Of a stretch of 64,000 nt of DNA, positions 1-8,078 are shown in pieces. Within the stretch, counting starts at the first letter, position 1, and every line of letters begins with the position of its first letter. Under the pieces are notes generated by a model. That model searched no databases, was not told where the DNA came from, and was given only the letters and a program-made list of their open reading frames with translations. The stretch spans positions 124,001 through 188,000 of the forward strand of contig NZ_JAAKGT010000002.1 in assembly GCF_011043625.1 (NCBI RefSeq), written 5' to 3'. The translations under genes and the position numbers were made by a program. Origin of the DNA: Caulobacter sp. 602-2 (lineage in GTDB: Bacteria > Pseudomonadota > Alphaproteobacteria > Caulobacterales > Caulobacteraceae).

Positions 1-393
1 ATCGCCAGCGTCGTCACCGTGCCGGCCGGCTACGACACCATCTATGTCAGCGGCATGACCCCGCCGGTGGTCGACGCCAACGCCACGGGCGTGGCCAAGT
101 TCGGCGACACCAAGACCCAGACCATCGGCGTCATCAAGCGCCTGGAAGACGCGCTCAAGAGCCAGGGCGCCAGCCTGTCGGACGTGGTGATGATGCGCGT
201 GCTGCTGGTCGGCGACCCGGCCAAGGACGGCAAGATGGACTTCGCCGGCATGATGGAGGGCTACAAGACCTTCTTCGGCACCGCCGAGCAGCCCAACAAG
301 CCCTCGCGCATCACCAGCCAGGTCACCGCCCTGGTCGCCGACGGCATGCTGGTCGAGATCGAGGTCCAGGCCGCCCGCAAGCCGAAGAAGTAG
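1..393 (+). CDS. RidA/YjgF/UK114-family protein, 5' end outside the window
   Basis: The reading frame is open from base 1, so the true start lies upstream; an internal GTG at 19 is unlikely to be the start because the frame continues before it. The visible part (about 130 residues) has the RidA-family pattern: a strand reading YVSGMTPP, a helix with a TQTIGVIKRLEDALKSQG-type segment, then VVMMRVLLVGD and a C-terminal LVEIEVQAARK strand. RidA-like proteins are small trimeric enzymes; the classic members hydrolyse reactive enamine/imine intermediates released by PLP enzymes, but many paralogues have other or unknown roles. The ending in KPKK and the spaced layout are ordinary. Family assignment is firm, exact substrate is not. 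Confidence 0.85.
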   Translation: MASVVTVPAGYDTIYVSGMTPPVVDANATGVAKFGDTKTQTIGVIKRLEDALKSQGASLSDVVMMRVLLVGDPAKDGKMDFAGMMEGYKTFFGTAEQPNKPSRITSQVTALVADGMLVEIEVQAARKPKK

Positions 394-492
394 CCGCGGC
401 CGGCCAAGAAAGGGCCGGGAAACGCAAGCGCTCCGGGCGGTTTGGCGGCATGATCGCCCGATCGTCCGGACGCTGCGAGGAAGGCCGACCCG

Positions 493-801
493 ATGAGCTG
501 CACCCACCTGTCGACCATCGTCGTCGTGACGCCCAGCGCCGACGGCTGCGAGGAATGCCTCAAGACCGGCGGCTGGTGGGTGCACCTGCGCCTGTGCCGC
601 GCCTGCGGCCACGTCGGCTGCTGCGACCAGTCGCCCAGCCGCCACGCCAGCGCCCACTTCGCCGCTGCCCAGCACCCGATCATCGAAGGCTACGACCCGC
701 CCGAGGGCTGGGGCTGGTGCTATGTCGACGAGGTGATGTTCGACCTCACCGCCTACAAGACGCCCCACCCGCGCCCGATCAAGCGCTGGGTCGAGGGGTA
801 G
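493..801 (+). CDS. UBP-type zinc-finger domain protein (102 aa)
   Basis: The protein is essentially one ZnF-UBP domain: an N-terminal CTHL, then CEEC, LCRACGHVGCCD, and HASAHF followed by HPII, which is the usual order of cysteine and histidine zinc ligands. In eukaryotes the domain binds the free C-terminus of ubiquitin; bacterial stand-alone copies are common in Caulobacter and Actinobacteria but their ligand is not established. The ATG at 493 has a good Shine-Dalgarno (AGGAAGG at about 478-484). The stop codon TAG (799-801) lies inside the presumed CTAG-type target site of the mobile-element-like repeat that follows directly. Confidence 0.85.
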   Translation: MSCTHLSTIVVVTPSADGCEECLKTGGWWVHLRLCRACGHVGCCDQSPSRHASAHFAAAQHPIIEGYDPPEGWGWCYVDEVMFDLTAYKTPHPRPIKRWVEG

Positions 802-1006
802 AGGCTGGCCTCAATTGGCGTGCAAAGAAACGTGTCATCCCGGCCGGAGGAGCGCGTCAGCGATCCGTAGAGCCGGGATCTCCCACGTCGGCAGGTTCGA
901 AAACTGTGGGAGATCCCGGCGCTCCGCTGCGCTGCGGCCGGGATGACAACTGCTATAAGCTATTGAAACAGATAACCCATTGCCCTCGGCCAATTCAGTA
1001 CCGGCC
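802..1006. repeat. 205-bp MITE-like element, copy 1
   Basis: A 205-bp block that recurs with about a dozen mismatches and exactly the same length at 28599-28803. The left end reads AGGCTGGCCTCAATTGG; the right end (990-1006) is a degraded inverted copy of it. It is flanked by GTAG (798-801) and CTAG (1007-1010), so a 4-bp CTAG-like target duplication is likely. The interior contains a large dyad beginning GTCATCCCGGCCG and ending in CGGCCGGGATGAC. There is no room for a transposase. A non-autonomous element of IS5/IS427-like type (which favour CTAG-like targets) is the best reading; the family name is inference. Confidence 0.8.
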
Positions 1007-1085
1007 CTAGGCCGTAGCGCCTTCGCGCTCATGAGTGCTACAGCCCCCGCCCGCAACTCACTCCGCAATTCGAGACAAGCTGGCG

Positions 1086-1415
1086 ATGATTCAACCTGGC
1101 GCGACCTTCAAGGACAACCTTCAGCAACTGCCGGCCATCGAGGGGATCAGCCGCATCGACCTCGTCGATCCCGCCGGCGCCGTCGTCGCCAGCATCGAGA
1201 ACCAGCCGGGCAAGCAGGGCTCGCTGGCCGTCTACAACTATCTGAAGCAGGCGTTCGGCGCTCTGGACGCCAAGGCCGCCGAGCACGGCCTGGCCGTCTT
1301 CGCCGAGCACACGGCGGACGCCCGCCAGCGCCCCGGCGCGCACCCGAACGTCGACCGTCTGCTGGCCATCGTCGACGGCGGCGCGCCGCTGACCATCGAG
1401 GTGGTCGCCGGCTGA
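1086..1415 (+). CDS. Small conserved protein, DUF2322-like
   Basis: A 109-residue soluble protein starting MIQPGATFKDNLQQLP. An in-frame ATG at 1035 would add 17 residues, but that stretch is proline-rich and unlike the rest, so the start at 1086 is preferred. The segments GKQGSLAVYNYL and VFAEHTADARQRPGAHPNVDRLL resemble, from memory, the bacterial family DUF2322, whose function is unknown; this assignment is tentative. There is no signal peptide or membrane segment. It lies between the 205-bp repeat and a convergent flavoprotein gene, which gives no functional hint. Confidence 0.6.
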   Translation: MIQPGATFKDNLQQLPAIEGISRIDLVDPAGAVVASIENQPGKQGSLAVYNYLKQAFGALDAKAAEHGLAVFAEHTADARQRPGAHPNVDRLLAIVDGGAPLTIEVVAG

Positions 1416-1444
1416 TCCGAACCAGGGGCGCCGCCGCGGCGTCC

Positions 1445-3118
1445 CTACCCGGCCCGCAGGGCCTCCAGGTCGCGGTGGATCGCCGAGACCACCACCGAGC
1501 CCTCGCCCACCCCGGCCGCCACCCGCTTGATCGAGCCCGAGCGCACGTCGCCGACGGCGTAGACGCCCGGCCGTTCGGTCTCGTAGGCCGATCGGGCGCC
1601 GGGCGCGCGGCCGCTCTCGCCGGTCAGGACGAAACCGCTCTCGTCCAGGTCGATGCAGCCGCGCAGCCAGTCGGTGTTGGGCGCCGCGCCGATCATCACG
1701 AACAGGGCCCCGGCGTCGACCACCGTCTCCTGGCCGGTGCGATGGTTGGTCCAGCCGATCCGGTTCAGGGTGCGCTCGCCCTCCAGGCGGGTGACCTCGC
1801 AGAACGGGTGCAGGGTGATGCGGGCCGAGCCCTCGATGCGCTGGACCAGATAGTCCGACATCGTCGCCGCCAGCCCCTCGCCGCGCACCAGCATGTGCAC
1901 GTGGCCGACGGTGCGCGACAGGAACATCGCCGCCTGGCCGGCCGAGTTGCCCCCGCCGACCACCACCACCGCCTGACCCCGGCAGAGGTCCGACTCCATG
2001 GCCGTGGCCGCGTAGTGGATGGCCTGGCCATCGAAGCGGCCGTAGCCCTCGACGTCCAGCTTGCGGTAGCGGGCGCCCGAGGCGATCACCACCGCCCGCG
2101 CCAGCAAGGTCTGGCCGTCCTCCAGCTTCAGGCGGTAGGGGCGCTTTTCGCACTCGACCCCGACCACGGCCCGCGACACGGCCAGCCGCGCGCCGAACTT
2201 CTGGGCCTGCACCTGGGCGCGGCCGGCCAGGGCCTGGCCCGATATGCCGGTGGGAAAGCCCAGATAGTTCTCGATCTTCGAACTGGCCCCGGCCTGGCCG
2301 CCGGGCGCCAGCCCTTCCAGGATCACCGTCGCCAGGCCCTCGGACGCGGCGTAGGTCGCCGCCGACAGGCCCGCCGGCCCGGCCCCCACCACCGCCACGT
2401 CGAACACCGCCTGTGGGTCGAAGCGCTCGGTCATGCCCAGGCGGTCGGCCAGGGCCATGGTGTCGGGATTGAGCAGCAGGTTGCGGTCGGGCAGCACCAC
2501 CGCCGGCAGGTCGGCCACGTCCAGGCCGTGACGGCCCATGCAGCCGGAGGCGGCCTCGTCGTTCTCCACGTCGACCAGCCGCAGCGGATAGCCGTTGCGC
2601 ACGGCGAAGCGCTCGATGCGCAGGGTGTCGGGATCGTCGGGCCGGCCGATCAGCACGATCCCCGCCTCGCCGTGATGCAGGAACCCCATGCGGCGCAGGA
2701 TGAAGGCCCGCATGACGATCTCGCCGATGTCGGGCTCGGCCGCCATCATCCGCGGCACGTCCCTGTTGGCCACCCGCACCACCCGGCCGTCGGTCTGGGC
2801 CCGGGCGCTGACCAGCAGGGCGCGGGCGTTGATCTGGTCGAGCTCGCCGCTGAACTGGCCCGGGCCGTGGACGGTGAGGATCTCGTCGTCGCCCTCCTCG
2901 CCGCTGCGAGTGATGCCGACCTGCCCTTCCAGCACCAGGAAGAAGTCGGCGCGCCGGTCGCCACGGCGGAACAGCACCTGCCCCTGCGCGATCGCCTCCT
3001 CGACGCCGTAGCCCGAGAGGCGTCGCACCATCTCGGGCGACAGCACGGGAAAGATCTGGGCGGTGCGGGCGTAGGGGTCGTCGGCGGCGAGCGGCTTGGT
3101 CGCGATGATATCGGTCAC
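1445..3118 (-). CDS. Cyclic-nucleotide-binding domain fused to thioredoxin-reductase-like FAD oxidoreductase
   Basis: Three parts are visible in 557 residues. Residues ~20-130 form a cNMP-binding (CAP effector) fold with GQVLFRRGD and an FSGELDQI segment. Residues ~150-230 look like a thioredoxin/glutaredoxin-like spacer domain. From ~238 there is a pyridine-nucleotide-disulfide oxidoreductase: FAD-binding VVGAGPAG (244-251), GGQAGASSKIENYLGFP, the NAD(P)H-binding VVVGGGNSAGQAA and a C-terminal FAD motif ending in GVYAVGDVRSG. Where thioredoxin reductases carry the redox-active CxxC, this protein reads YAATAMESDLCRG, so it cannot reduce thioredoxin in the classical way. The family is widespread and usually annotated only as an FAD-dependent oxidoreductase; signal and electron acceptor are unknown. 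Confidence 0.88.
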   Translation of the reverse strand: MTDIIATKPLAADDPYARTAQIFPVLSPEMVRRLSGYGVEEAIAQGQVLFRRGDRRADFFLVLEGQVGITRSGEEGDDEILTVHGPGQFSGELDQINARALLVSARAQTDGRVVRVANRDVPRMMAAEPDIGEIVMRAFILRRMGFLHHGEAGIVLIGRPDDPDTLRIERFAVRNGYPLRLVDVENDEAASGCMGRHGLDVADLPAVVLPDRNLLLNPDTMALADRLGMTERFDPQAVFDVAVVGAGPAGLSAATYAASEGLATVILEGLAPGGQAGASSKIENYLGFPTGISGQALAGRAQVQAQKFGARLAVSRAVVGVECEKRPYRLKLEDGQTLLARAVVIASGARYRKLDVEGYGRFDGQAIHYAATAMESDLCRGQAVVVVGGGNSAGQAAMFLSRTVGHVHMLVRGEGLAATMSDYLVQRIEGSARITLHPFCEVTRLEGERTLNRIGWTNHRTGQETVVDAGALFVMIGAAPNTDWLRGCIDLDESGFVLTGESGRAPGARSAYETERPGVYAVGDVRSGSIKRVAAGVGEGSVVVSAIHRDLEALRAG

Positions 3119-3146
3119 GGCGGGCCTCCTGGCGGTCCTTCGAACC

Positions 3147-3293
3147 CTAGTTCACGGAACGTCGCGAGGCGATGTCTTGAACGGAAACGACGACGTGTTC
3201 GGGTGCGGCGCGGGGCGCGACGGCGGCGAAGGCGGTCAGGGCCAGCAGGGCGGCGGTCGCGGCGCTGAGGCACAGTTTCTGGAGGCCGGTCAC
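3147..3293 (-). CDS. Possible small exported peptide (48 aa)
   Basis: In the gap between the flavoprotein gene and dps, the minus strand holds a GTG-started frame of 48 codons ending at TAG (3147-3149). It encodes VTGLQKLCLSAATAALLALT, then an AVAPRAAPEHVVVS stretch and a charged SRRSVN tail, which has the shape of a signal peptide with an Ala-x-Ala-like cleavage region and a very short mature part. An AAGGGCG stretch lies about a dozen bases upstream as a weak ribosome site. It is too short to recognise and could be chance in such GC-rich DNA, though the hydrophobic pattern is better than expected from a shadow frame. Confidence 0.35.
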   Translation of the reverse strand: MTGLQKLCLSAATAALLALTAFAAVAPRAAPEHVVVSVQDIASRRSVN

Positions 3294-3417
3294 GAGGGGC
3301 GCCCTTGGTCTTGCGAAGGGGTCGGCCCCGCCGGCCGCCTGGGGGAGGCGCGGCGGGCGGGGCCTTGTGGGACCTTCGCCTGGGGGGAGAGCGGCGAGGT
3401 CCCGAGGGCGGCGGGCG

Positions 3418-3939
3418 TCAGGCCCGGTCGCGGCGGCCGGCCTCGAACAGGAACCAGACCCGCTTTTCGGTCTCGTCGATCCAGTTCTCCAGCAGGCTGG
3501 CGGTGGCGATGTCGCCGTGCTCGTCGCAGGCGGCGTGGGCGGCCCGCATGGCCGCGGCCAGGCCGCCGTTGTCGTCGCGCAGCTCGGCCAGCATGTCCTG
3601 CGGCTCCACGTAGTCGGCGTCGTTGTCGAGCACCCGCTGGGTGCGGGCGATGTGGCCGATCGAGCGCAGCGTGGTCCCGCCCAGCTTGCGCACCCGCTCG
3701 GCGATCGGGTCGGTCATGGCGTAGAGCTCGTCGCCCTGCTCGTCGAACATCAGGTGGTAGTCGCGGAAGTGCGGGCCAGAGACGTGCCAGTGGAAGTTCT
3801 TGGTCTTGATGTAGAGGGCGAAGACGTCGGCCAGCAGCGCGGTCAGGGCGGCCGAGATGTCCTTGGCCGCGGCCTCGCCCAGGCCCGTCGGCGTGGTCAG
3901 CGGGGCCAGGCGGCGGGCGCGGGCGGTTTCGATGTCCAT
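3418..3939 (-). CDS. dps: Dps/ferritin-like DNA-binding and iron-storage protein
   Basis: The 173-residue product shows the Dps ferroxidase-site signature NFHWHVSGPHFRDYH followed by MFDEQGDEL, with the inter-subunit ligands H, D and E in the expected spacing, and the family length of 150-180 residues. Dps proteins assemble into dodecamers that oxidise Fe(II) with hydrogen peroxide and store it, protecting DNA. The ATG at 3939 gives MDIETARARRLAPL; a much longer open frame continues upstream antisense to the histidine kinase and is an artefact. It sits with the AraC regulator on the same strand, and the window also encodes OxyR and KatG, so a stress role fits. Confidence 0.92.
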   Translation of the reverse strand: MDIETARARRLAPLTTPTGLGEAAAKDISAALTALLADVFALYIKTKNFHWHVSGPHFRDYHLMFDEQGDELYAMTDPIAERVRKLGGTTLRSIGHIARTQRVLDNDADYVEPQDMLAELRDDNGGLAAAMRAAHAACDEHGDIATASLLENWIDETEKRVWFLFEAGRRDRA

Positions 3940-4061
3940 GGGTCGTCTCCTGCGAAGGCGGGCCAGCGCCGCGCCGTTGAGAGTCATCTTGCTTGGCTGG
4001 CGGCCAAGGTGCTTGGCGCGAGACGCGCCGGCTTGAACGTCGGCGCCGTCGTGCGCGCGTC

Positions 4062-4649
4062 TCAGGCCCGCCGCAGCGAGCCCATGACCAGAGCCCGGCC
4101 CCAGGGGCGGTTCTCGCGCCGCCAGACGTTGGGGGTCTGGCCGGTGTAGCGGCGGAACAGGCGCGTCAGGTGGGCCTGGTCGGCCAGGCCGCAGACGGCG
4201 GCGATATGGGCCAGGCTCTCGTCGGTCTCCAGCATCATCGCCTGGGCGTGCTCCAGCCGCCGGCGCATGATGTAGGCGTGCGGCGTCTCGTCGGTGCTGA
4301 CCTTGAAGGCCCGGCAGAAATAGCTGGCCGACAGGCCCACGCGCGCGGCCAGCACGCCGACCGAGACGGTGTCGCCGATATTGGCCTCGACATGGGCCGC
4401 CACCGCCCGGATCTGCCAGCCCGCCAGTCCGCCGCGCGCCAGGCCCGCCCCGCGGGCCTGCGAGCCGGGCAGGAAGCTGCGCTCCTCGCGCCGGGCCGCG
4501 CTGCTCAGCACCACCGCCAGGCGGTCGAGCATCTCGCGGGCCGAGCCGAGATCGGCGTCGAGGGCGGCCAGGGCTTGCTCGACCAGCCAGATCGCCTGGG
4601 GCGCGTTGGAAGACGGCGTGGCCGCCTGCGTGTCGATGGATTGCAACAT
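4062..4649 (-). CDS. AraC-family transcriptional regulator
   Basis: A 195-residue regulator whose C-terminal ~100 residues carry the two AraC helix-turn-helix units: VGVLAARVGLSASYFCRAFK, then the second one reading IAAVCGLADQAHLTRLFRRYTGQTP, a very typical family ending. The N-terminal ~85 residues are helical and do not show a cupin sensor, so the inducer is not evident. It is divergently transcribed from the histidine kinase at 4798 (148-bp shared upstream region) and lies upstream of dps on the same strand; control of either neighbour is plausible but unproven. Confidence 0.9.
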   Translation of the reverse strand: MLQSIDTQAATPSSNAPQAIWLVEQALAALDADLGSAREMLDRLAVVLSSAARREERSFLPGSQARGAGLARGGLAGWQIRAVAAHVEANIGDTVSVGVLAARVGLSASYFCRAFKVSTDETPHAYIMRRRLEHAQAMMLETDESLAHIAAVCGLADQAHLTRLFRRYTGQTPNVWRRENRPWGRALVMGSLRRA

Positions 4650-4797
4650 GGCTTGGGCCTCCTGCCGCCTCGAATGACCGCAACCCTAGCGAGGGCTGCC
4701 CGCGCGACACACCGAACGGACGTTGACCGGGCGTATCGACTTGGTTGGCCCGCCCCAGACCTTGGTATGGGGTCCCGGCCCGGGGCAGGCTTGGGCT

Positions 4798-6720
4798 ATG
4801 AATCGCCTGATGCGCTTCTCGCCCTTTCCCGCCTCGCGCCCCTCGCCGCTCGGTCGCCGCCTGCGGCTGGCCAGCGCCGCCCTGATCGCCGCGGCCGTGT
4901 TCGTGATCGACACCTTCACCCCGCTGTCCAGCGCGGTGGCGGTGCTCTACGTGCTGGTGCTGCTGCTGGTCGGCGAGGAGCTGCCCGGCCGGCGGCTTTG
5001 GGTGGTCACCCTGGCCTGCGCGGCCATGGCCACGATCAGCTTCGGCTTCGCCCACGGCGAGGACCTGGAGCTGGCCCCCACCCTGCGGCTTATGGTCAGC
5101 CTGGCGGCGCTGGGCGTGGCCGCCTTCCTGACCGGCCGCAACCTGGCGGCCCGCGAGATCCTCCAGGCCCAGGCCCGGCTGCTGGACGTCACCTCCGACG
5201 CAATCTTCATCCGCGACGCGCAGGGCCGCATCACTTTCTGGAACCGCGGGGCCGAGCGCCTGTACGGCTGGACCCGCGACGAGGCCCTGGGCCGCGACTC
5301 CCACCGCCTGCTGGAGACCGCCCTGCCCGCCCCCTCGGAGGACATCGCCGCCCTGGTGGCCCGCGACGGCGCCTGGCAGGGCGAGATCGGCCAGCGCCGC
5401 AAGGACGGCGTCCGGCTGGTGGTGCTCAGCGAATGGATCCTCGAGCGCGACGCCGAGACCGGCGCCTGCGCCCTGCTGGAAAGCAACACCGACATCTCCG
5501 ACCTGCGCCGCGCCGACGAGGCCCTGCGCCGCAGCGAGGCCCGCTACCGCACCATCTTCAACACCCTGGCGGTGTCGATCTGGGAGCATGACTTCCGCCC
5601 GGTGAGGGCCGCGCTGGACGACCTGCGCGCCCAGGGCGTCGCCGACCTGGCCGACCACCTGGCCCGCCATCCCGAGGTCGCGCGCGAGATCAAGTCCAGG
5701 GTCGGCATCACCGACGTCAACGCCACCGCCCTGAAGATGATGGGCGTCGCCGACAAGGCCGGCTTCTTCCAGCGCCTGGACGAACTGCTGCCCGAGACCG
5801 ACGACAGCTTCGCCCAGTTCCTGGTCGCCTTCGACACCGGCGCGCCCCGCTTCGAGACCGAGACCACCGTGCGCAGCCGCACCGGCGAGATGATCCCGGT
5901 CATGGTCGCGCTGAACTTCCCGCCCGACGCCCAGGGGCTCGACCGCGTCCAGGCCTCGATCGTCGACCTCACCGAGCAGCGGCGGATGCAGGAGCGCCTC
6001 GATCGCGCCCGCGCCGAGCTGGAGCACGCCCTGCGCGCGGCCACGCTGGGGGTGCTGTCGGCCTCGATCGCCCATGAGGTCAACCAACCGCTGGCCGCCA
6101 TCTCCAACGCCGCCGGCGCGGCCCAGCGCTGGCTCGACCGCGAGACTCCCGATCTCGACGAGGCCAAGGAGGCCGTCGCCGACGTCGTCCACGCCGCCGC
6201 CCACGCCGCCGAGGTGGTGCGCGGCATCCGCGGCCTGATCGCCCAGACCCCAGCCGACCGCGCGGCCCTGCCGCTGGACAGCCTGCTGGCCGCCTCGGCC
6301 GGCTTCGTGCGGCGCGAGATCGCCGAGCACGGCGTCGAACTGCTCCTCGACCCGCAGGCGGCCGACACCGTGGTCCAGGGCGACCGCGTCGTGCTGCAGC
6401 AGGCCCTGGTCAACCTGATGCTCAACGGCGTCCAGGCCATGGCCGCCGTCCCGCGCGAGGCCCGCCGCCTGCACGTGCGCTCGCGCCGCGAGGGCGCCGA
6501 GGCCGTCGTCGAGATCGCCGACACCGGTCCGGGCTTCCCGCCCGACGCCGCCGACCGCGCCTTCGAGGCCTTCTTCACCACCAAGCCCGGCGGCATGGGG
6601 CTGGGCCTGGCCATCTGCCGCTCGGCGGTGGCCGCCCACGACGGCCGCATCGCCGTGCTGCCGCCGGCGGCGGGCGAGACCGGCGCGCGCATCGAGATCC
6701 GGCTGCCGGCGCAGGCCTGA
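4798..6720 (+). CDS. Membrane-bound PAS sensor histidine kinase
   Basis: A 640-residue kinase. Residues ~20-115 contain about three hydrophobic segments (for example [13 protein letters not shown]) forming an N-terminal membrane anchor. A PAS domain spans ~122-240 ([27 protein letters not shown]). A second PAS-like region spans ~248-393. The phosphoacceptor histidine is H426 in [17 protein letters not shown], the FixL/DctB-type H box, followed by an ATPase domain with [10 protein letters not shown] (N box), DTGPGFP (G1) and [11 protein letters not shown] (G2). The start at 4798 is preferred over an upstream in-frame codon at 4723 because the latter adds an unlikely non-helical leader. No cognate regulator is adjacent; the FixJ-like regulator at 11704 is a possible partner. 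Confidence 0.9.
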   Translation: MNRLMRFSPFPASRPSPLGRRLRLASAALIAAAVFVIDTFTPLSSAVAVLYVLVLLLVGEELPGRRLWVVTLACAAMATISFGFAHGEDLELAPTLRLMVSLAALGVAAFLTGRNLAAREILQAQARLLDVTSDAIFIRDAQGRITFWNRGAERLYGWTRDEALGRDSHRLLETALPAPSEDIAALVARDGAWQGEIGQRRKDGVRLVVLSEWILERDAETGACALLESNTDISDLRRADEALRRSEARYRTIFNTLAVSIWEHDFRPVRAALDDLRAQGVADLADHLARHPEVAREIKSRVGITDVNATALKMMGVADKAGFFQRLDELLPETDDSFAQFLVAFDTGAPRFETETTVRSRTGEMIPVMVALNFPPDAQGLDRVQASIVDLTEQRRMQERLDRARAELEHALRAATLGVLSASIAHEVNQPLAAISNAAGAAQRWLDRETPDLDEAKEAVADVVHAAAHAAEVVRGIRGLIAQTPADRAALPLDSLLAASAGFVRREIAEHGVELLLDPQAADTVVQGDRVVLQQALVNLMLNGVQAMAAVPREARRLHVRSRREGAEAVVEIADTGPGFPPDAADRAFEAFFTTKPGGMGLGLAICRSAVAAHDGRIAVLPPAAGETGARIEIRLPAQA

Positions 6721-6732
6721 GCCCCCGTCATC

Positions 6733-6749
6733 GATGAGCCCTGCTCATC
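6733..6749. promoter_or_regulatory. LysR-type T-N11-A dyad, site 1
   Basis: GATGAGC-CCT-GCTCATC is a perfect 7-bp dyad with a 3-bp centre and contains T-N11-A, the classic LysR-type recognition pattern. The same TGAGC-N3-GCTCA core occurs at 8995-9013, on the other side of the LysR gene at 8079. It lies about 195 bp upstream of the chosen start of the cupin gene. Both sites are followed by a further GCTCATCACC stretch nearby. Binding by the local LysR protein is inferred. Confidence 0.5.
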
Positions 6750-6943
6750 ACCCCATGGAGCGCCGCGCCGCTAATCGGCCCGTCGGCCCGCTGCTAGATT
6801 GCGCGACCGTTTTCACCGCTCGGAGCGCTGCGATGCCGGATCGGCGAACCGTGTCGGCCCTTGGTTTCGGCGCCCTGTGCTGGAGCCTGCTGCCGACGCT
6901 CGCGGCCACATCGCCCCGCCGGGCGTCCTCGAAGGAGACAGCC

Positions 6944-7354
6944 ATGATCCTCAAGCGCGCAGGCAGCCAGCCGTCGCAGAAGGGCCCCGCCGACTGGTTC
7001 ACCGGCCAGGTGCGCCTCGATCCGCTGCACACCGCCGAGGCCCCGGCCCGGGTGTCGGCCGCCAGCGTCACCTTCGAGCCCGGCGCCCGCACGGCCTGGC
7101 ACACCCATCCGCTGGGCCAGATCCTGGTGGTCACCGCCGGCTGCGGCTGGACCCAGTGCGAGGGTGAGCCGATCGTCGAGATCCGCGCCGGCGACGTCGT
7201 CGTCTGCCCGCCCGGCCACCGCCACTGGCATGGCGCTTCGCCCACCACCTCGATGACCCACATCGCCATCCAGGAAGCGCTGAACGGCTCGCCGGTGACC
7301 TGGATGGAGCACGTGACCGACGCCCAGTACCTGGCCGGTCCGCCCAAGGCCTGA
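6944..7354 (+). CDS. Cupin-domain protein of the (R)-mandelonitrile-lyase-like type
   Basis: A 136-residue single-domain cupin. Motif 1 reads [16 protein letters not shown] and motif 2 reads [14 protein letters not shown], giving the histidine metal ligands of a manganese or iron cupin. The overall text closely follows the family in which a bacterial (Granulicella) hydroxynitrile lyase was found, but most members have unknown substrates, so the enzyme name should not be taken as the function. The ATG at 6944 has a strong AGGAGA ribosome site; an alternative ATG at 6833 would add a signal-peptide-like leader ([20 protein letters not shown]) and cannot be excluded. It is 3 bases from the next gene, so the two are co-transcribed. 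Confidence 0.85.
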   Translation: MILKRAGSQPSQKGPADWFTGQVRLDPLHTAEAPARVSAASVTFEPGARTAWHTHPLGQILVVTAGCGWTQCEGEPIVEIRAGDVVVCPPGHRHWHGASPTTSMTHIAIQEALNGSPVTWMEHVTDAQYLAGPPKA

Positions 7355-7357
7355 CCC

Positions 7358-8053
7358 ATGCCCAAGCCCCACCTGATCTGCCACATGGCCGCCAGCATCG
7401 ACGGCCGCATCCTGCCCAGCCGCTGGCGGCCCGACCGCCCCTTCCCCGCGCTCTACGAGACGCTGCACGACAGGCTCGGCGGCGACGCCTGGATCGTCGG
7501 CCGCGTGACCGGCCAGGAGTTCGCCCGCGCCGACCGCTACCCCGAAGCCGCCACCGAGACCTTCCCCCGCGAGCCCTGGTTCGCCACCCGCGAGGCCGCG
7601 GCCTGGGGCGTGGTGCTGGACGCCCACGGCAAGATCGCCTGGGGCCGGGCCGACATCGGCGGCGACCCGATCCTGGTCGTGCTGACCCGGCAGGTGTCGG
7701 ACGCCTGCCTGGCGGGCCTGCGGGCCGACGGCGTGTCCTACGTCTTCGCCGGCGAGAGCGAGATCGACCTTGGCCTGGCGCTGGAGATCCTGGATCGCGA
7801 GCTCGGGATCCGTCGCCTGCTGCTGGAAGGCGGCGGCGTGATCAACGGGGCCTTCCTGCGGGCGGGACTGATCGACGAGGTCAGCCTGATCGTCTGGCCG
7901 GTGATCGACGGCGCGGCCGGCGCGCCCAGCGTGTTCGACTCCTCGCCGGCCGACGCCGACGCCGTCGCGCCGCTGACCGGCATGACGCTGAGCGCCTGCG
8001 AAACCCTGGAGGGCGGCGCGGTGTGGCTGCGCTATGCTCTGACCGCCGCCTGA
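7358..8053 (+). CDS. RibD C-terminal-domain / dihydrofolate-reductase-fold protein
   Basis: The 231-residue product begins PKPHLICHMAASIDGRI, the N-terminal strand-and-turn of the RibD C-terminal reductase fold, and has the LLLEGGGVINGAFLRAGLIDEVSLIVWPV segment that binds NADPH and forms the core in this family. RibD itself reduces a pyrimidine in riboflavin synthesis; stand-alone single-domain proteins like this one lack the deaminase half and are usually uncharacterised NADPH-dependent reductases. It follows the cupin gene after 3 bases and precedes the LysR gene by 25 bases, suggesting a cupin-reductase-LysR operon. Confidence 0.85.
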   Translation: MPKPHLICHMAASIDGRILPSRWRPDRPFPALYETLHDRLGGDAWIVGRVTGQEFARADRYPEAATETFPREPWFATREAAAWGVVLDAHGKIAWGRADIGGDPILVVLTRQVSDACLAGLRADGVSYVFAGESEIDLGLALEILDRELGIRRLLLEGGGVINGAFLRAGLIDEVSLIVWPVIDGAAGAPSVFDSSPADADAVAPLTGMTLSACETLEGGAVWLRYALTAA

Positions 8054-8078
8054 CCCCCGGCGCCGCCGGGAGGCGACG

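Noticed and set aside
890..906. A T-loop-like GGTTCGAA in the 205-bp repeat, which could suggest a tRNA.
   Set aside because: No acceptor stem, anticodon arm or CCA-side pairing can be drawn around it, and the same text recurs in the other copy of the repeat.
980..3268. A long plus-strand open frame across the flavoprotein gene.
   Set aside because: Low-complexity composition (R, H, G, A) and exact antisense position to a well-recognised gene; no domain visible.
3418..6639. A minus-strand open frame of more than 1000 codons covering dps and running antisense to the histidine kinase.
   Set aside because: Only the last 173 codons read as a protein (Dps). The rest is Gly/Ala/Arg/Gln-rich shadow of the kinase gene, produced by high GC.
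6734..6943. Longer N-terminal extension for the cupin gene.
   Set aside because: Family members start at the [11 protein letters not shown] segment and a strong ribosome site precedes that ATG; the leader from 6833 remains possible but weaker.
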